In this document: piece after piece, positions 24,678-34,850 of the stretch
How positions within the stretch are numbered: position 1 is the first letter of the stretch
Layout of the letters: each line of letters opens with the position of its first letter
Assembly (NCBI RefSeq): GCF_000313135.1
Contig: NW_004457710.1
Coordinates: 45,316-109,315, forward strand
Source: Acanthamoeba castellanii str. Neff
Lineage: Eukaryota > Discosea > Longamoebia > Acanthamoebidae
Direction: 5' to 3'
Length of the DNA: 64,000 nt
Notes under the pieces: generated by a model
Database searches by the model: none
The model's input: only the letters and a program-made list of their open reading frames with translations
What the model was told of the DNA's origin: nothing
Position numbers and translations under genes: made by a program

Positions 24678-26709
24678 CTATTCGTGCGGGAGCGGGGCAG
24701 GGGGGCGCAGGGCCACCGGTCGCTGCGTGAGTCGGAGCACGCGGACGGTGTCGCCCACGCGGACTGTGCCGCTGGCCGCGGCGTGGATCAGGTTCTGCCC
24801 GAAGTAGACCGACTTGCCATCGGGCGACGACCGCACTCGCCGCAACGTACGCAGCGGCTCCTCCGCACTGCCGAACTCGCCCTTGGCCTGGGTCGGCAAA
24901 GTGAAACACCCCGACACACACGACACACACGACACACACGACACACAGTACGGGTGTTGGCGGGAGATGCATATTGTTTGTTTGTTGGTTGGTTGGTTGG
25001 GGAGGGAGAGGCTGGTGCGCACCTGGTCGACGGTGGTGAGCTTGCAGCGGGTGCAGGGCTTGACGACGTGCATCGGGTGAGTCCCAATCCGGACGAGGCC
25101 CCAGGTGTCCTCCACGAAGGGCACGTCGTCTTCGGGACGTCCGCTGGCGGCGGCCACCACGATGTTGGGCCGGAACCGGTTCATCGGGACAGGCTCCGGC
25201 AGCTCCCGGTTCAGCCCGGCCAGCGACCCCTCCGACGTCAGCAGGAACGGAAAACCTGCACCCGGCCGCCGCCATCATCGCCACAACCGCCGCCGCCGCC
25301 GCCGCGTCAGTCGGTTATTGGTCAGTGTGGCCCCATCATCACCATCGTTGTCGTCATCATCATGGGGCGGCGGCGGCGGCAGCTGCTGTGTGTGCGTAGT
25401 ACCATCGCCAAAGGCCACGGTGTTGGCCTCCCCCTCCACCCGGTAGTCCTGTGTGGCGTCAGGGCGGGCGCGTCAACAGCGTCGCCAAGCGCGCAGATTG
25501 GGGGGGGGTAGCCGCTCACCCCCCCCCAATCCGTGGTGGGCGGAAGGGGGAGTTGGGGGTATATTGGGGGGGGGTGTATGGGATAGGTAGGTTGGTAAGG
25601 TACCTGGGGCACCAGGCGCTGGTTGTCGTCAGGCACGCGCACCAGGCGGATGGGCCTCTTGAGGTACTTGCTGAACCACTGGGCCGCCTGCCGACGAGTT
25701 GGTGGTGATGATGCGTCACGCACACGCACACGTGTGTGTTAACGCATACCATGCCACACGGGAATGGCGATGCGCGCTGTGTGTCCCGTGTGTATAGGCC
25801 CCTGGGCGGTGCGGGTGCTTCGTGGCGTGGGGTGGTGTTGGGTGTGTTTGGGGGGGGGGTGTAGTTGGCACCTCGTCTCCCTCGTCGATGGCGGGCACCT
25901 TGTCGGACCAGATGGCCACGTGGACCTGCTCCTGGCCGCCCTGCTTCCGCTTGGCCTCCTCGGCCAGCCGTGCCTCCACCTCGGGCGGGTGCACGAGGCC
26001 GAGCTCCTTGCGCATCTGCTCCATGCGCGCCACGTGGGCCTGCGACTTGAGCTCCACCTGCAGACCAGGTATGTATTGTATGTAGGTAGGTAGGTATGTA
26101 GGTAGTTTAGTGTATGTCAACAACAAGGTACGAAGAAGGTAAGAAGAAGAAGAAGAAGAAAGCGGCGTACGCGTAGGGTGGGCATGTGGGGCGCGTCGAC
26201 CAGCAGGCTCGTGGCGGTCAGGCGAGGCACCACGAGGGCGAGGGTGGGGCACACCCGCTGCGTCACGAAGAACAGCGGCGACGACGACTCCGACGACGAC
26301 GACGTGTCCGAGACGAGCATCCAGCGCCGGTCGTGCTCGAAGCCGTGGGCGTCGAACGTGGCCTCCGTGAGCGAGGTACCCGCGCACGACTACCAACGTC
26401 CCCCCAGCATTATTATAATAATAAAATAAAATAAAAAGCCAAATGGGGGGGGGCACGCACCTTGATGGGGTAGACGACGAGCTGCGTCACGCGATAGTCG
26501 GCCGACGTGGAGGAGCCTTGGTCAAGGCCACCACCGCCCAGCCAGCGGGCCGCCAGGGTTGCCAGGGCAGGTGCTGCAGCCGCCGCGCCCGCCACGAGCA
26601 GCAGGGACAGGAGCGTGTGCTGCTGCTGCTCTCCGCCCCAGGGCGCCGCGAGGGCGCCGGCGAGAGCGCCGAGCAGGGACCACCACCACCAGGGCCACGA
26701 CGTCTCCAT
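24678..26709 (-). CDS. mARC: MOSC-domain molybdenum protein of the mARC (amidoxime-reducing component) type
   Basis: A membrane-anchored molybdenum-cofactor enzyme that in animals reduces N-hydroxylated compounds on the outer mitochondrial membrane with cytochrome b5. The N-terminus METSWPWWWWSLLGAL is a hydrophobic anchor. The MOSC N-terminal beta-barrel follows (VTQLVVYPIK, FEHDRRWMLV, FFVTQR). The MOSC domain has PFLLTSEGSLAGLN, MNRFRPNIVV, and VKPCTRCKLTTVDQ, which carries the cysteine that ligates molybdenum in this family. It ends with GTVRVGDTVRVLRL and stop TAG at 24678. A Pro/Asp-rich insertion (about 25330-25440) lies before the second domain. Several introns. Strong family match. 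Confidence 0.88.
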
Positions 26710-27102
26710 TCTATTCTATTCTATTCTATTATCGCGTGCGTGTACGGTACCGGACCGTTCTTCCTTCTTCTTCGCTACCTCTCTTGCCGTGGGGGGGGGG
26801 CAAGTGTTGGAGCGAGTAGTAGAACAAGTCGAAGAAAAAGAATGGGCGGTGGTGGTCAGTCCGTCTCGGCGCGACATGCAAGCCCGGACCTACGGAGAAA
26901 GGCCTTCTGCGCTCCACAGAAGTATGCGAGGCACGCTGTCGAGCGCTGGGCAGAGAACTGGTGGAGGTGGTGGTGGCGATGAAGGGGTGCGAACCTCCCC
27001 GTGGCAGGAACGAAAGAGTTTATTTATTTTGCAGGAAGGGGGGGGGTAGCTCGCGCTGCTGTACAGGCCGTCGGTGGAATAGGTGGGGGAGGGGAGGGGG
27101 GA
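26710..27102. other. Intergenic stretch, no gene seen
   Basis: A short (ATTCT)4-5 microsatellite at 26708-26731 abuts the mARC start codon and would lie in its 5' UTR. The rest is GC-rich spacer without a recognisable ORF; it must hold the mARC promoter and the 3' end of the next minus-strand gene. Confidence 0.5.
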
Positions 27103-29026
27103 TTACGTGGAGTGGGCAGTGGCAGCAGCAGCTGCCTGCGCATCGGCAGCGCCCGTCGTGGTGGAGGTGTCGGCGGGGGCGGGGGCAGCCGCTGCCGCGA
27201 TGTCCATGGGTTCGGCCTGGTGGCCATCGACCGCGTGCTGGTTGCTCGCAGCCGCAGCAGCGGGCAATAGTGGTGGCGATGATGGGGTGGCGGCCGACGG
27301 CGCGCCTCCCTCCTCCATGAAGAGGATGGCGGGCGCCCCCGTCGGCGTGGTGGGACCGCCGTGCGAGGAGCCCTCGACCACAGAAGCACCGCTACCGCCG
27401 CTGCTGCCGCCTGAGGTGGTCGCCGTCGCAGGCGTCGCGGCGTCAGTGTCCATGGGCGTGGCCCCGTCTTCCTCGCTGGGTTGAGGCGCCGTGGTTGTCG
27501 TCGACGTCGTTGTCGTGGTGGTGGGTGGTGGTGGTGGCGCAGCAGCAGCAGCAGCGGCCGTAACGGGCTCGTGGGNNNNNNNNNNNNNNNNNNNNNNNNN
27601 NNNNNNNNNNNNNNNNNNNNNNNNNNNNNNNNNNNNNNNNNNNNNNNNNNNNNNNNNNNNNNNNNNNNNNNNNNNNNNNNNNNNNNNNNNNNNNNNNNNN
27701 NNNNNNNNNNNNNNNNNNNNNNNNNNNNNNNNNNNNNNNNNNNNNNNNNNNNNNNNNNNNNNNNNNNNNNNNNNNNNNNNNNNNNNNNNNNNNNNNNNNN
27801 NNNNNNNNNNNNNNNNNNNNNNNNNNNNNNNNNNNNNNNNNNNNNNNNNNNNNNNNNNNNNNNNNNNNNNNNNNNNNNNNNNNNNNNNNNNNNNNNNNNN
27901 NNNNNNNNNNNNNNNNNNNNNNNNNNNNNNNNNNNNNNNNNNNNNNNNNNNNNNNNNNNGCGGCGGCGGCGGTGGCCGTCCCAGCCGCGTCATCGTCCGA
28001 GGGGAGCGGAGCAGCAGCAGCGGGGGTCGTGGAAAGGGAGGAGGCCTTGTCGTCGTCGTCGCCTGTTGTGCCGACGGGAGGAGGAGGAGGAGAAGAAGAA
28101 GCGGTCGCGGCGAGACCCTCGGTCGGCGGCGCGTGCCCCTCCTCTTCCTGCTGCTGCTGCTGCTGGAGCGGCTGGTCGTCCTTCCTGTCGTCACCCGGTT
28201 CGGTCTTGAGCTGGCTCTCGGCGGCCTTCTTGTTCTCCTCCTTGACCTTTTGCTTGAGGGGCTTCATCTTGACCGCGTCTTCGGCGCTCGGCAGCGCCTC
28301 ATCGCTCGCCCCACGACTGCCGTCCGCGCCGCCTCGCCCGCCGCCCAGCGACGCTGTCGTGTTTCAAACACCACCACCCACCACCGCCCCAATAAATGGT
28401 ACTGTGGTGAGTAAACGTTCGTCCCTCTCTGTCTCTTTGTGCTGCGAGGCCTGCTGGTTTGGGGGGGGGGGTTGGCGCGTACAGCGGGGCAGCTTTTGGA
28501 TCTTGCCCTGGTCGATGAACTCCTGGAGGATGCGTCTCGTGCGGCGGTAGCTGAGGCCCAGGTCGCGCATGTGGTGCACGTAAATCACCTCCCCGCGCCT
28601 CAGCTTCTTGCGAATGTGCTCGCGCAGAGCCTCATCCGGTATGTCGCCCTCGTCTTGTTCGTCATCGTCGTGGGGCGAGCCCTCTCGCCGATCGTGAGGG
28701 TCATCGTAGTCAAGACCGTCATCGCTGGCATCCTCGTCGTCGTCCTCGTCGTCCGCCCCACCGCGATGCGAGCGCGATTGAGTGCGCGAGCCTCCGTCCT
28801 CTCCTCGACGATCGTGTCGTTCGCGGCGCAGTTCATCATCAACCTCGTCGTGTATGCGCTTGGCCTTTTTGTAGCCGATGTTGAGGGCGCGGCGCAGGTG
28901 AGAAACCGAACAGTTCTTGTTGGCCCTCTTCCTCTTGCGCACATACGCCCTCACATCGTCGTCCGTCTTATACCCAACATCGCCCAGTGCTGCCGCGCTG
29001 GCCCCTCGCCCACCCGCTGATGCCAT
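27103..29026 (-). CDS. Protein with two FtsK-gamma-like helix-turn-helix segments, interrupted by an assembly gap
   Basis: I do not recognise an orthologue. The start MASAGGRGASAAA at 29026 is the first ATG. Two similar basic helix-turn-helix stretches are visible: CSVSHLRRALNIGYKKAKRI (about 28900) and VIYVHHMRDLGLSYRRTRRI (about 28570). Each resembles the 'RR..IGY.RA..I...L' pattern of winged-helix DNA-binding domains such as FtsK gamma. Between them lies an Asp/Glu/Arg-rich linker. The C-terminal half (28330-27103) is Gln/Pro/Thr/Ala-rich and disordered, stop TAA at 27103. The N-run 27576-27959 falls inside it, and the reading frame before the gap does not match the open frame after it, so an intron or a wrong gap length lies there. 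A DNA-binding role is inferred. Confidence 0.6.
27576..27959. other. Assembly gap (384 N)
   Basis: Unsequenced run inside the C-terminal low-complexity region of the helix-turn-helix gene. Flanking sequence is trinucleotide-repeat-like (GCAGCAGCAG on one side, GCGGCGGCGG on the other), which probably explains the assembly break. The true length may differ from 384. Confidence 0.99.
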
Positions 29027-29155
29027 TCCTTTCCACTTCTTCTCCTTTGCGCTCTTGTTTGGATTGCTTGAGGTGGCACAATCCAGTTTGGGGCGCAACA
29101 GGAAATTTATTTTCTTGGTTGGGGCGGTGAAAGAAAAGAACAAGGAAAATAACCA

Positions 29156-32100
29156 TTATGTCGCCCCAGCAGTGCGGGCCAGGTTGTCCTGCACAGTCTG
29201 GCGCACCTGGTCGAGGTAGGCCTGGTCGTTCTTGTCCGGCTCGTGGCCCGCCGGCAGGTGGAGCTGGAAGCCGTGGTCCTTGTAGTCCTCGAAGAAGCGG
29301 TGCTCAGGAATGTCGTTGGGCAGCTCCTACACGCACGGTGAATCGCGGAAAACACAAACGGTAACGGTGATCTCGCGCTCACGTGCATCGTCACCATCAG
29401 CACCGGCATCATGTTCCGAGGGCAGTACCTTGTCGAGAAGGAGGGATGTGAAGTGGGTGAAAGCCCGCGCGGCGTTGGTCGAGTTGTAGCCGCCTCCGCC
29501 CAGCACGAGCAGAGGGACGTCCCCGCGGCCCTTGCACAGATCCCGCACCGTGCGGACGCATTCACCAAGACCTCTGCACGCCCCGAAGCCACGCCACGGC
29601 AGCCAACCATCAGCAGCGGACAGCAGCTGCTGGTGCTCGGATGCGGGTGTGCGTGCGGCCGCGTGCGGTACCGTAGGGTGAGGTTGAATCCGCCGAGGGG
29701 GTCGCCAACGAGCCCGTCGACACCACTGGTGCGAAAGAGAACATCAGCCGATCATCCCCCAATGATTGTGGCTACGGCCGGCTCGTTCAACCACCACTCG
29801 TTGGTTGATGAATAAGAAATAAGAAGTCGGGTGACATCCATACCATTGGAGCACGACCGCTTGGGGCGAGTAGCGCGTCACGATGCCAGACACCACCTGC
29901 GCGAAGAGCTCCACGTAGGCCTCGTCCCCGATGCCCGCCTTGAGCGGCACATTCACGGCTGCGGCGGGCATAAGAGGATCGGATAACACCACAAGCGGGA
30001 ACGGGGCGGCGTGAGAAGACGAACACACGCGAAGATTGCGAACAAGAGCGAACGAAAGGAGTAAGTGGCCGGTACTGTAGTACTTGCCCTTGCCTGCGCC
30101 CACCTGGGTAATCCGCCCCGTGCCTGGGCGGACGAAGACGGCCAGGGAGGTTAGGCAAAACAAAACACGACACACATGCGACAACATGCGACACACATGC
30201 AATATATATAAAAATATAAATACACACACACACAGAGAGAGAAAGAGATAAACGGCTCATCATTATCACGCCACGCAAGTGCTGGTCATGCCAGATGCTC
30301 GCACTGTACCAGGGTAGAATCCGGGTGCGTAGTGGTGGAAGGACACGCAAAATACCTTGTCGGTGTAGTAGAACGCTTCTTCTACGCCGTCCTGTTTGAG
30401 ACACACGGCACACGGCACGATCAGCCATGCAAGGGCGAGGCTAGTCTGCGCTCGCTCTTGTGCAGAAGAGATGGGAAATGGAAAGGGCATCAGGAAGAAC
30501 GTACGCCGTGGTGAATGTCGATGTCTATGTAGAGCACCTTGGCGAAGGAGCCCATCAACGACAGAATCGCGAGCACGATGTCATTGACGTAGCAGAATCC
30601 CGCTGCCTCGTCCCTAACACAAGGAAGAACCGACACGACCAAATGAGCTCATGCGAAAGGGGCGACAGCCATTGGGCTGCAGGCGTGGTTGCGGGGACAT
30701 TCGTGTCTATACTTCTTCGCATCTGCGCAACAGCACAAGCGGGGGAGGAGGGCGTTTGTATCAGTGAGGGACGGGAGCCGAATCGAAGAGAAAAGAAAAG
30801 AAAAGATGGGGTGGTGCGGCGCACGATGTCGTCCGCCCATCCAGTTGATGGCGATGCTACTCCGTCGCGCCTTGAGCTCTTCACAGGCAGCCATCGTGGC
30901 TGGAGAGTGGGTAAGAGAGGAAAAGGGTGATGAACGATTGGCCCACGGAAGCTGTTTCATTCGCTGCACCCCACCACCACCACCATTACGTACCTCCCGC
31001 CACCATGGCGGCATGTTGGAAAACCCTGTGGACGAACGTAGCAGGATGGCAGTATTGTTAGAAAAGTTTGGTTAGACCGCCCACGGCGCGCAGCGCGGCA
31101 AGTACCCAGGGAAGGGGGTGCAGTCGTGCTGCAGCCCAAACTCTTCGTCGCCGTCCCTGATCTCTTCCTCGCTGCTGTCGCTGGAGCTGCTGGAGCTGCT
31201 TGCAGAACTGTCATCGTCACTGCTGTCATCGTCGCTTCCCTCGTCGTCGCTGTCTTCGTCGTCGCTCGACCGCGTCTTCTTCTTTTTCTTGGGCTTCCGC
31301 TTTTGCTTTGGCTTCTTCTTCTTCTGCTGCTGCTGCTGCTGCTTGTCTGCCACATCGTAGACGCACGCGTTAGTCAGCAGCCACCCAAGAATAACCGCAA
31401 CAACACGGCGCGCAAGCCGCTATGGAGGATGGGCGTTACCTCTGCCCATCTTCATGCCGAAAATGTTCCTCTTTTCGGGCTGCTTCTTGGGCTGCGGCTT
31501 GGAGTCGGTGAGACGCTCGAGGTAGTCGGCATCGTGGAACTCCGTCAGCTGCTGCACGGTGGCCTCCTTCGGCGCGACCAGCCGCACCAGCGATGGCTGC
31601 AGCAGGCCGTAGGCCGCCGCCAGCGCGTGTGTCCGCTCGGCCTTGCCCTGGTTCACCGGCAGCAGGTCTGCGCGCCGCACATATTGGACCCCCCCCCCAC
31701 GTGAGTGAGTGAGTGGCCATCGTCGGGGGAGGGGGAGGGGGGTCACGAGGACAGAGAGAGGAGCGCGCTCTACCGGCAGCGATGGTGGCCTCGCGGGAGT
31801 AGACGTAGACCACCTTCCCGTCCGCAGCTGGGATAGGAGGACCAGCAGTGACTGGGGTGGTGGAGCGCCGGAGCCGCTTGACGGCCATCAGTTTCCTCAT
31901 GCCCTCGAGCTGCACACCATGAATCGGGGGGGGGGGTTCAGCAATGTGCGTACCAACGACAGACTGCGCACTGTACTCGTGGGGTACATATAGCCGCACC
32001 TGGCCCTTTCTTCCCGACGCTGTAGAGACGGGTGCCCGTCGCTTGAGGTGAGCAGTCGGACTAATGGGTCGCTTGAAAACCACTTCCTCTGTCTCTGCGG

Positions 32101-32276
32101 GCCTCCTTCGGGGTCGATCTGAGGTGAGCTCCAGTTGCAAAATCTGTGGAGGGGGGCACTAAGGGGGAGCAACCTGCAACGTCGGAACGAGACGGCAATT
32201 GAAGTTGCTTGGTGACACCTGCCGCATCTGTAAGGGTGATGTCGGGCGCTGGTGGTGTTGTGTGTTGCGCGTCCAT
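29156..32276 (-). CDS. Class I histone deacetylase (HDAC8/HDAC3-like)
   Basis: A zinc-dependent lysine deacetylase, probably nuclear. The start is [12 protein letters not shown] (32276). After a basic leader the catalytic domain runs: [159 protein letters not shown] and [10 protein letters not shown], ending [24 protein letters not shown]. Zinc ligands (D.D.H and the later D) and the catalytic HH pair are present. Odd points: a highly charged insertion of roughly 75 residues (Lys- then Asp/Ser-rich, 31145-31350) before EEFGLQ, Arg where most class I enzymes have Trp in GGWHH, and a 10-nt microexon. About ten introns. Confidence 0.92.
30713..30722 (-). other. 10-nt microexon of the HDAC gene encoding the HHAKK core
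   Basis: Between the exon ending GGRH plus one base (C) and the exon beginning GGACGAGGCAGCG, the family requires HAKK. The minus-strand sequence ATGCGAAGAA, flanked by GCGCAG upstream and GTATAG downstream, fits exactly: C+AT, GCG, AAG, AA+G gives HAKK in frame. Without it the second active-site histidine would be missing. Confidence 0.85.
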
Positions 32277-32409
32277 CTTTGTGCCACAATTTCCGTTTTT
32301 CGCGCCAATTTTGTCGCCGGGAAAAGATGAAAAATGCGACGAAGAAGAAAAGCAAAGCGAAGGGAAAGTCCGGCGATCAGACACAATTAGAAGCGGAGCG
32401 GATATCATC

Positions 32410-33003
32410 ATGATGAAGCGAGTGGGCGTTTGCGGCAGTGCGGCGGAGAGGTTCGGTGCTCGAGGAGGTTTTGTGGCGGCAGGCGCCGCCCGTTCTCTCT
32501 TTTCTAATTCGAGGGGCGCAATCTCTTCTTCTTCCCGATTCTACACCACCACGACGCTCGCGGAGGGTGGCAGCCGCACACCCTGGATTCCCGGCAATCC
32601 TCCGACCCTGGAGCAGGCAAGCGAAGGTGCCGAATGGACGCGGGAGACGATCTACCAGGTCATGTACCCCGGCCACGTAGAGGTTGCCGATGAAATCGCC
32701 CGCGAGGTGAGCCTCCGATCTGTAGTGCAGGGCCTCTTCAAGAAGGCAGTGCGCGAGGGAGGGCTGCCCCCGAGGCAGGAGGAGCGGGTGTGGAGCAAGT
32801 GGCACGCTGCACTCGAGCGCCTCGAGCACGAGCGCGGAGTGACCACGCTCGCCGATCTTGCTGGCCTCAACCGCGTGGCCTGGTGGCGCACCCGCGTCCC
32901 GCACGCCCTCCGCACTGCCCTCAACACCTACGTCTACCACCACCGCCTCCCCGCAGCTGTCCTCCCCTCCTCCTCCAGCAGCAGCACGGCGTCCTCCGCC
33001 TAA
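32410..33003 (+). CDS. Conserved-looking protein of unknown function, putative mitochondrial
   Basis: A single-exon ORF of 197 residues starting MMKRVGVCGSAAERFG. The first 50 residues are Arg/Ala/Ser-rich and almost free of acidic residues, as in mitochondrial transit peptides (RSLFSNSRGAISSSSRFYTT). The rest is helical and charged ([50 protein letters not shown]) and the end is Ser-rich. I recognise no family. Start codons of this gene and the HDAC are 133 bp apart and divergent. Either ATG of the initial pair could be used. Confidence 0.7.
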   Translation: MMKRVGVCGSAAERFGARGGFVAAGAARSLFSNSRGAISSSSRFYTTTTLAEGGSRTPWIPGNPPTLEQASEGAEWTRETIYQVMYPGHVEVADEIAREVSLRSVVQGLFKKAVREGGLPPRQEERVWSKWHAALERLEHERGVTTLADLAGLNRVAWWRTRVPHALRTALNTYVYHHRLPAAVLPSSSSSSTASSA

Positions 33004-33398
33004 GCAGGGGACTTTGGCCCGCTGTACACACACCCCACTCCACCCATAAACCCCCCTTCTCTTTACCCGACCCCTGGCGCGTGCTCCGCGTTCGATGGTT
33101 TTGTGAGGCGAGGGTGATGTGAAAGTGGGCTTGTTGTTGTTGATGGTGCAATGGGGAAGCTTGATTACATGTGTGCTGTGTGTTGTGGTGATGGTGGCTT
33201 ACATGGCCTGGAGCGGCTGATGGGGGAGGAAGGAGGGAAGCTTTACATTGGTGGGGGGGGGGAGCATCGATGGCGCAGAGCTGCTACGCGGTCATGGACC
33301 GGATGATTCCGCAGATGTAGTCAGAGAAGGGGGAGAGGAGGGAGTTGTGTACTATGTGCAAAGAACCGGCTAAGCGGCGGCGTCTCACGTGAGATCGA
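33004..33398. other. Convergent 3' spacer, nothing recognised
   Basis: Lies between the stops of the plus-strand 32410 gene and the minus-strand 33399 gene. It contains only simple-sequence GT/GGGG runs. No ORF or RNA gene is supported. Confidence 0.5.
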
Positions 33399-34850
33399 TC
33401 AGAAGCCGAAGAGTTCGGCGTAGAAGGCGTCCTTGGCCGACGAGGTCGGCTGGTGCTGGCCGTGCACGCTGTGGTGGTGGTGGTTGGCGTGGGCGGGCGA
33501 GAGGGGCGTGGAGGGGAAGGACGAGCTGTCGGCCGCCGACGAGGGCTGCTCCATGCGCAGCAGGTCCTCCAGCCACGACCCCTCGTCGTCGTCTGTCGGC
33601 GGACCCGCCACCGCCATGTAGTCGAGCGGGCGCTGCTGCTGCGGCATGCCGGTGCTGCTCGACTCCAAGACTTCATCGTCCTCGTCGCCCATGGCCGCCG
33701 TCGCGACGTTGGTGGTGAGCGAGACCGGCACGGGAGGGGGCATGCCCCACGTAGAGGCCGACAACGGCGGCGGCTGCTGCTGCTGCTGCACGGTAGGGTA
33801 GTGGTGCTGCGGCGAGTAGTACGGCTCGTTGGCGTCGGCCAGACGTGCGGGCGACGAGAAGGAGGCGTAGGACGGCGGAAGTACGGCGGGAGAGGAGGCC
33901 GAACGCTGGAGGAGGTGGTGGTGACGCTGGTCGTGGTGGTGGTGGGGCGGGGGCGGGGGCGGGTAGAAGGGCTGGATGGAGGGGAGGCCCACCGGGTAGA
34001 GCGGCGGCGGGCTGGGCACGGCGGGCAGCTCGTCGTGGTCGGGGCCGCCGCCAGAGGGCAACGAGGGGGCGGCCATCCACTCGGGCAGGCCCAGGTCGGG
34101 GCGGCCGCCGTGCGAGTAGGAAGACCGCGGGGCAGGCGGCGGCGGCTGCTGGTGATGGTCGGGCGGCGAGCAGAGGCGAGAGTCGATGTAGTCACCGCCG
34201 AACGCCGACGAGGGGCTGCTGCTGCCGTTGCTGTTCTCGGTGACATTGGCGTTCATGTTCATGTTCATGTTGTTGTTGGCCTCGTTGTTGCGCATGGCGA
34301 AGTAGGACGAGACCGAGTTGGACCGCTGTTCCCTCCTCACCATGCCGCTGCCGCTGCCGCCGGCGCCGTAGTTGCTGGCGGTGACGCTGACGCTCGCGCG
34401 GCGACGTGAAGCCGAAGACGACGACAAGGAGGAGGCCGACGAGCCACCGCCGTCGCCGGTGGGTCGCTTGGGCTTCTTGATCTTGGGGTAGTTGGCGCGC
34501 CAGCGGGAGCGTCGCTTCTTGTTGCGGGCGTAGTAGTCCTCGTCGTCTTCGTACTCGCGGGCCGCCTCCTCGTCCTCTTCCTCGTACTTGGCGTCCTCGT
34601 CCGAGTCGTCCTCTCGATCGGGTCCGGACTGCTGGGCCAAGTGCTGGAGGAAGGAGTTGACGAAGCCCACCTCGTTGAGGTTGCCGTCCGTCAGCGCCCG
34701 GCCGAGCGTGGGCATCGACGTGAGCGGCGTGTGCGACTGGCCCAGCGGGAAGGCCTGCCGGTGGCCCGCCCACGTGCGCACGTTGGCCGCCGTGCTGGTC
34801 GTGGTGCCGCCCGTCGCCGGTGCCGTCGTCGCGGCCGCAGTGTTGCTCAT
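33399..34850 (-). CDS. Intronless, largely disordered acidic/basic protein of unknown function
   Basis: 483 residues from MSNTAAATTAPATGG (ATG 34850) to AFYAELFGF-stop. The first part is Ala/Thr-rich and carries a possibly structured piece (MPTLGRALTDGNLNEVGFVN, SFLQHLAQQSG). This is followed by a very acidic block (EDDSDEDAKYEEEDEEAARE) and directly by a basic block (NKKRRSRWRANYPKIKKPKR) that could be a nuclear localisation signal or DNA/RNA contact. The remainder is Ser, Asn-Met repeats and Pro/Gln/His-rich, with a short hydrophobic C-terminal end. No family recognised; a nuclear regulator is a guess. Very high GC at third positions supports real coding. Confidence 0.7.
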   Translation of the reverse strand: MSNTAAATTAPATGGTTTSTAANVRTWAGHRQAFPLGQSHTPLTSMPTLGRALTDGNLNEVGFVNSFLQHLAQQSGPDREDDSDEDAKYEEEDEEAAREYEDDEDYYARNKKRRSRWRANYPKIKKPKRPTGDGGGSSASSLSSSSASRRRASVSVTASNYGAGGSGSGMVRREQRSNSVSSYFAMRNNEANNNMNMNMNANVTENSNGSSSPSSAFGGDYIDSRLCSPPDHHQQPPPPAPRSSYSHGGRPDLGLPEWMAAPSLPSGGGPDHDELPAVPSPPPLYPVGLPSIQPFYPPPPPPHHHHDQRHHHLLQRSASSPAVLPPSYASFSSPARLADANEPYYSPQHHYPTVQQQQQPPPLSASTWGMPPPVPVSLTTNVATAAMGDEDDEVLESSSTGMPQQQRPLDYMAVAGPPTDDDEGSWLEDLLRMEQPSSAADSSSFPSTPLSPAHANHHHHSVHGQHQPTSSAKDAFYAELFGF

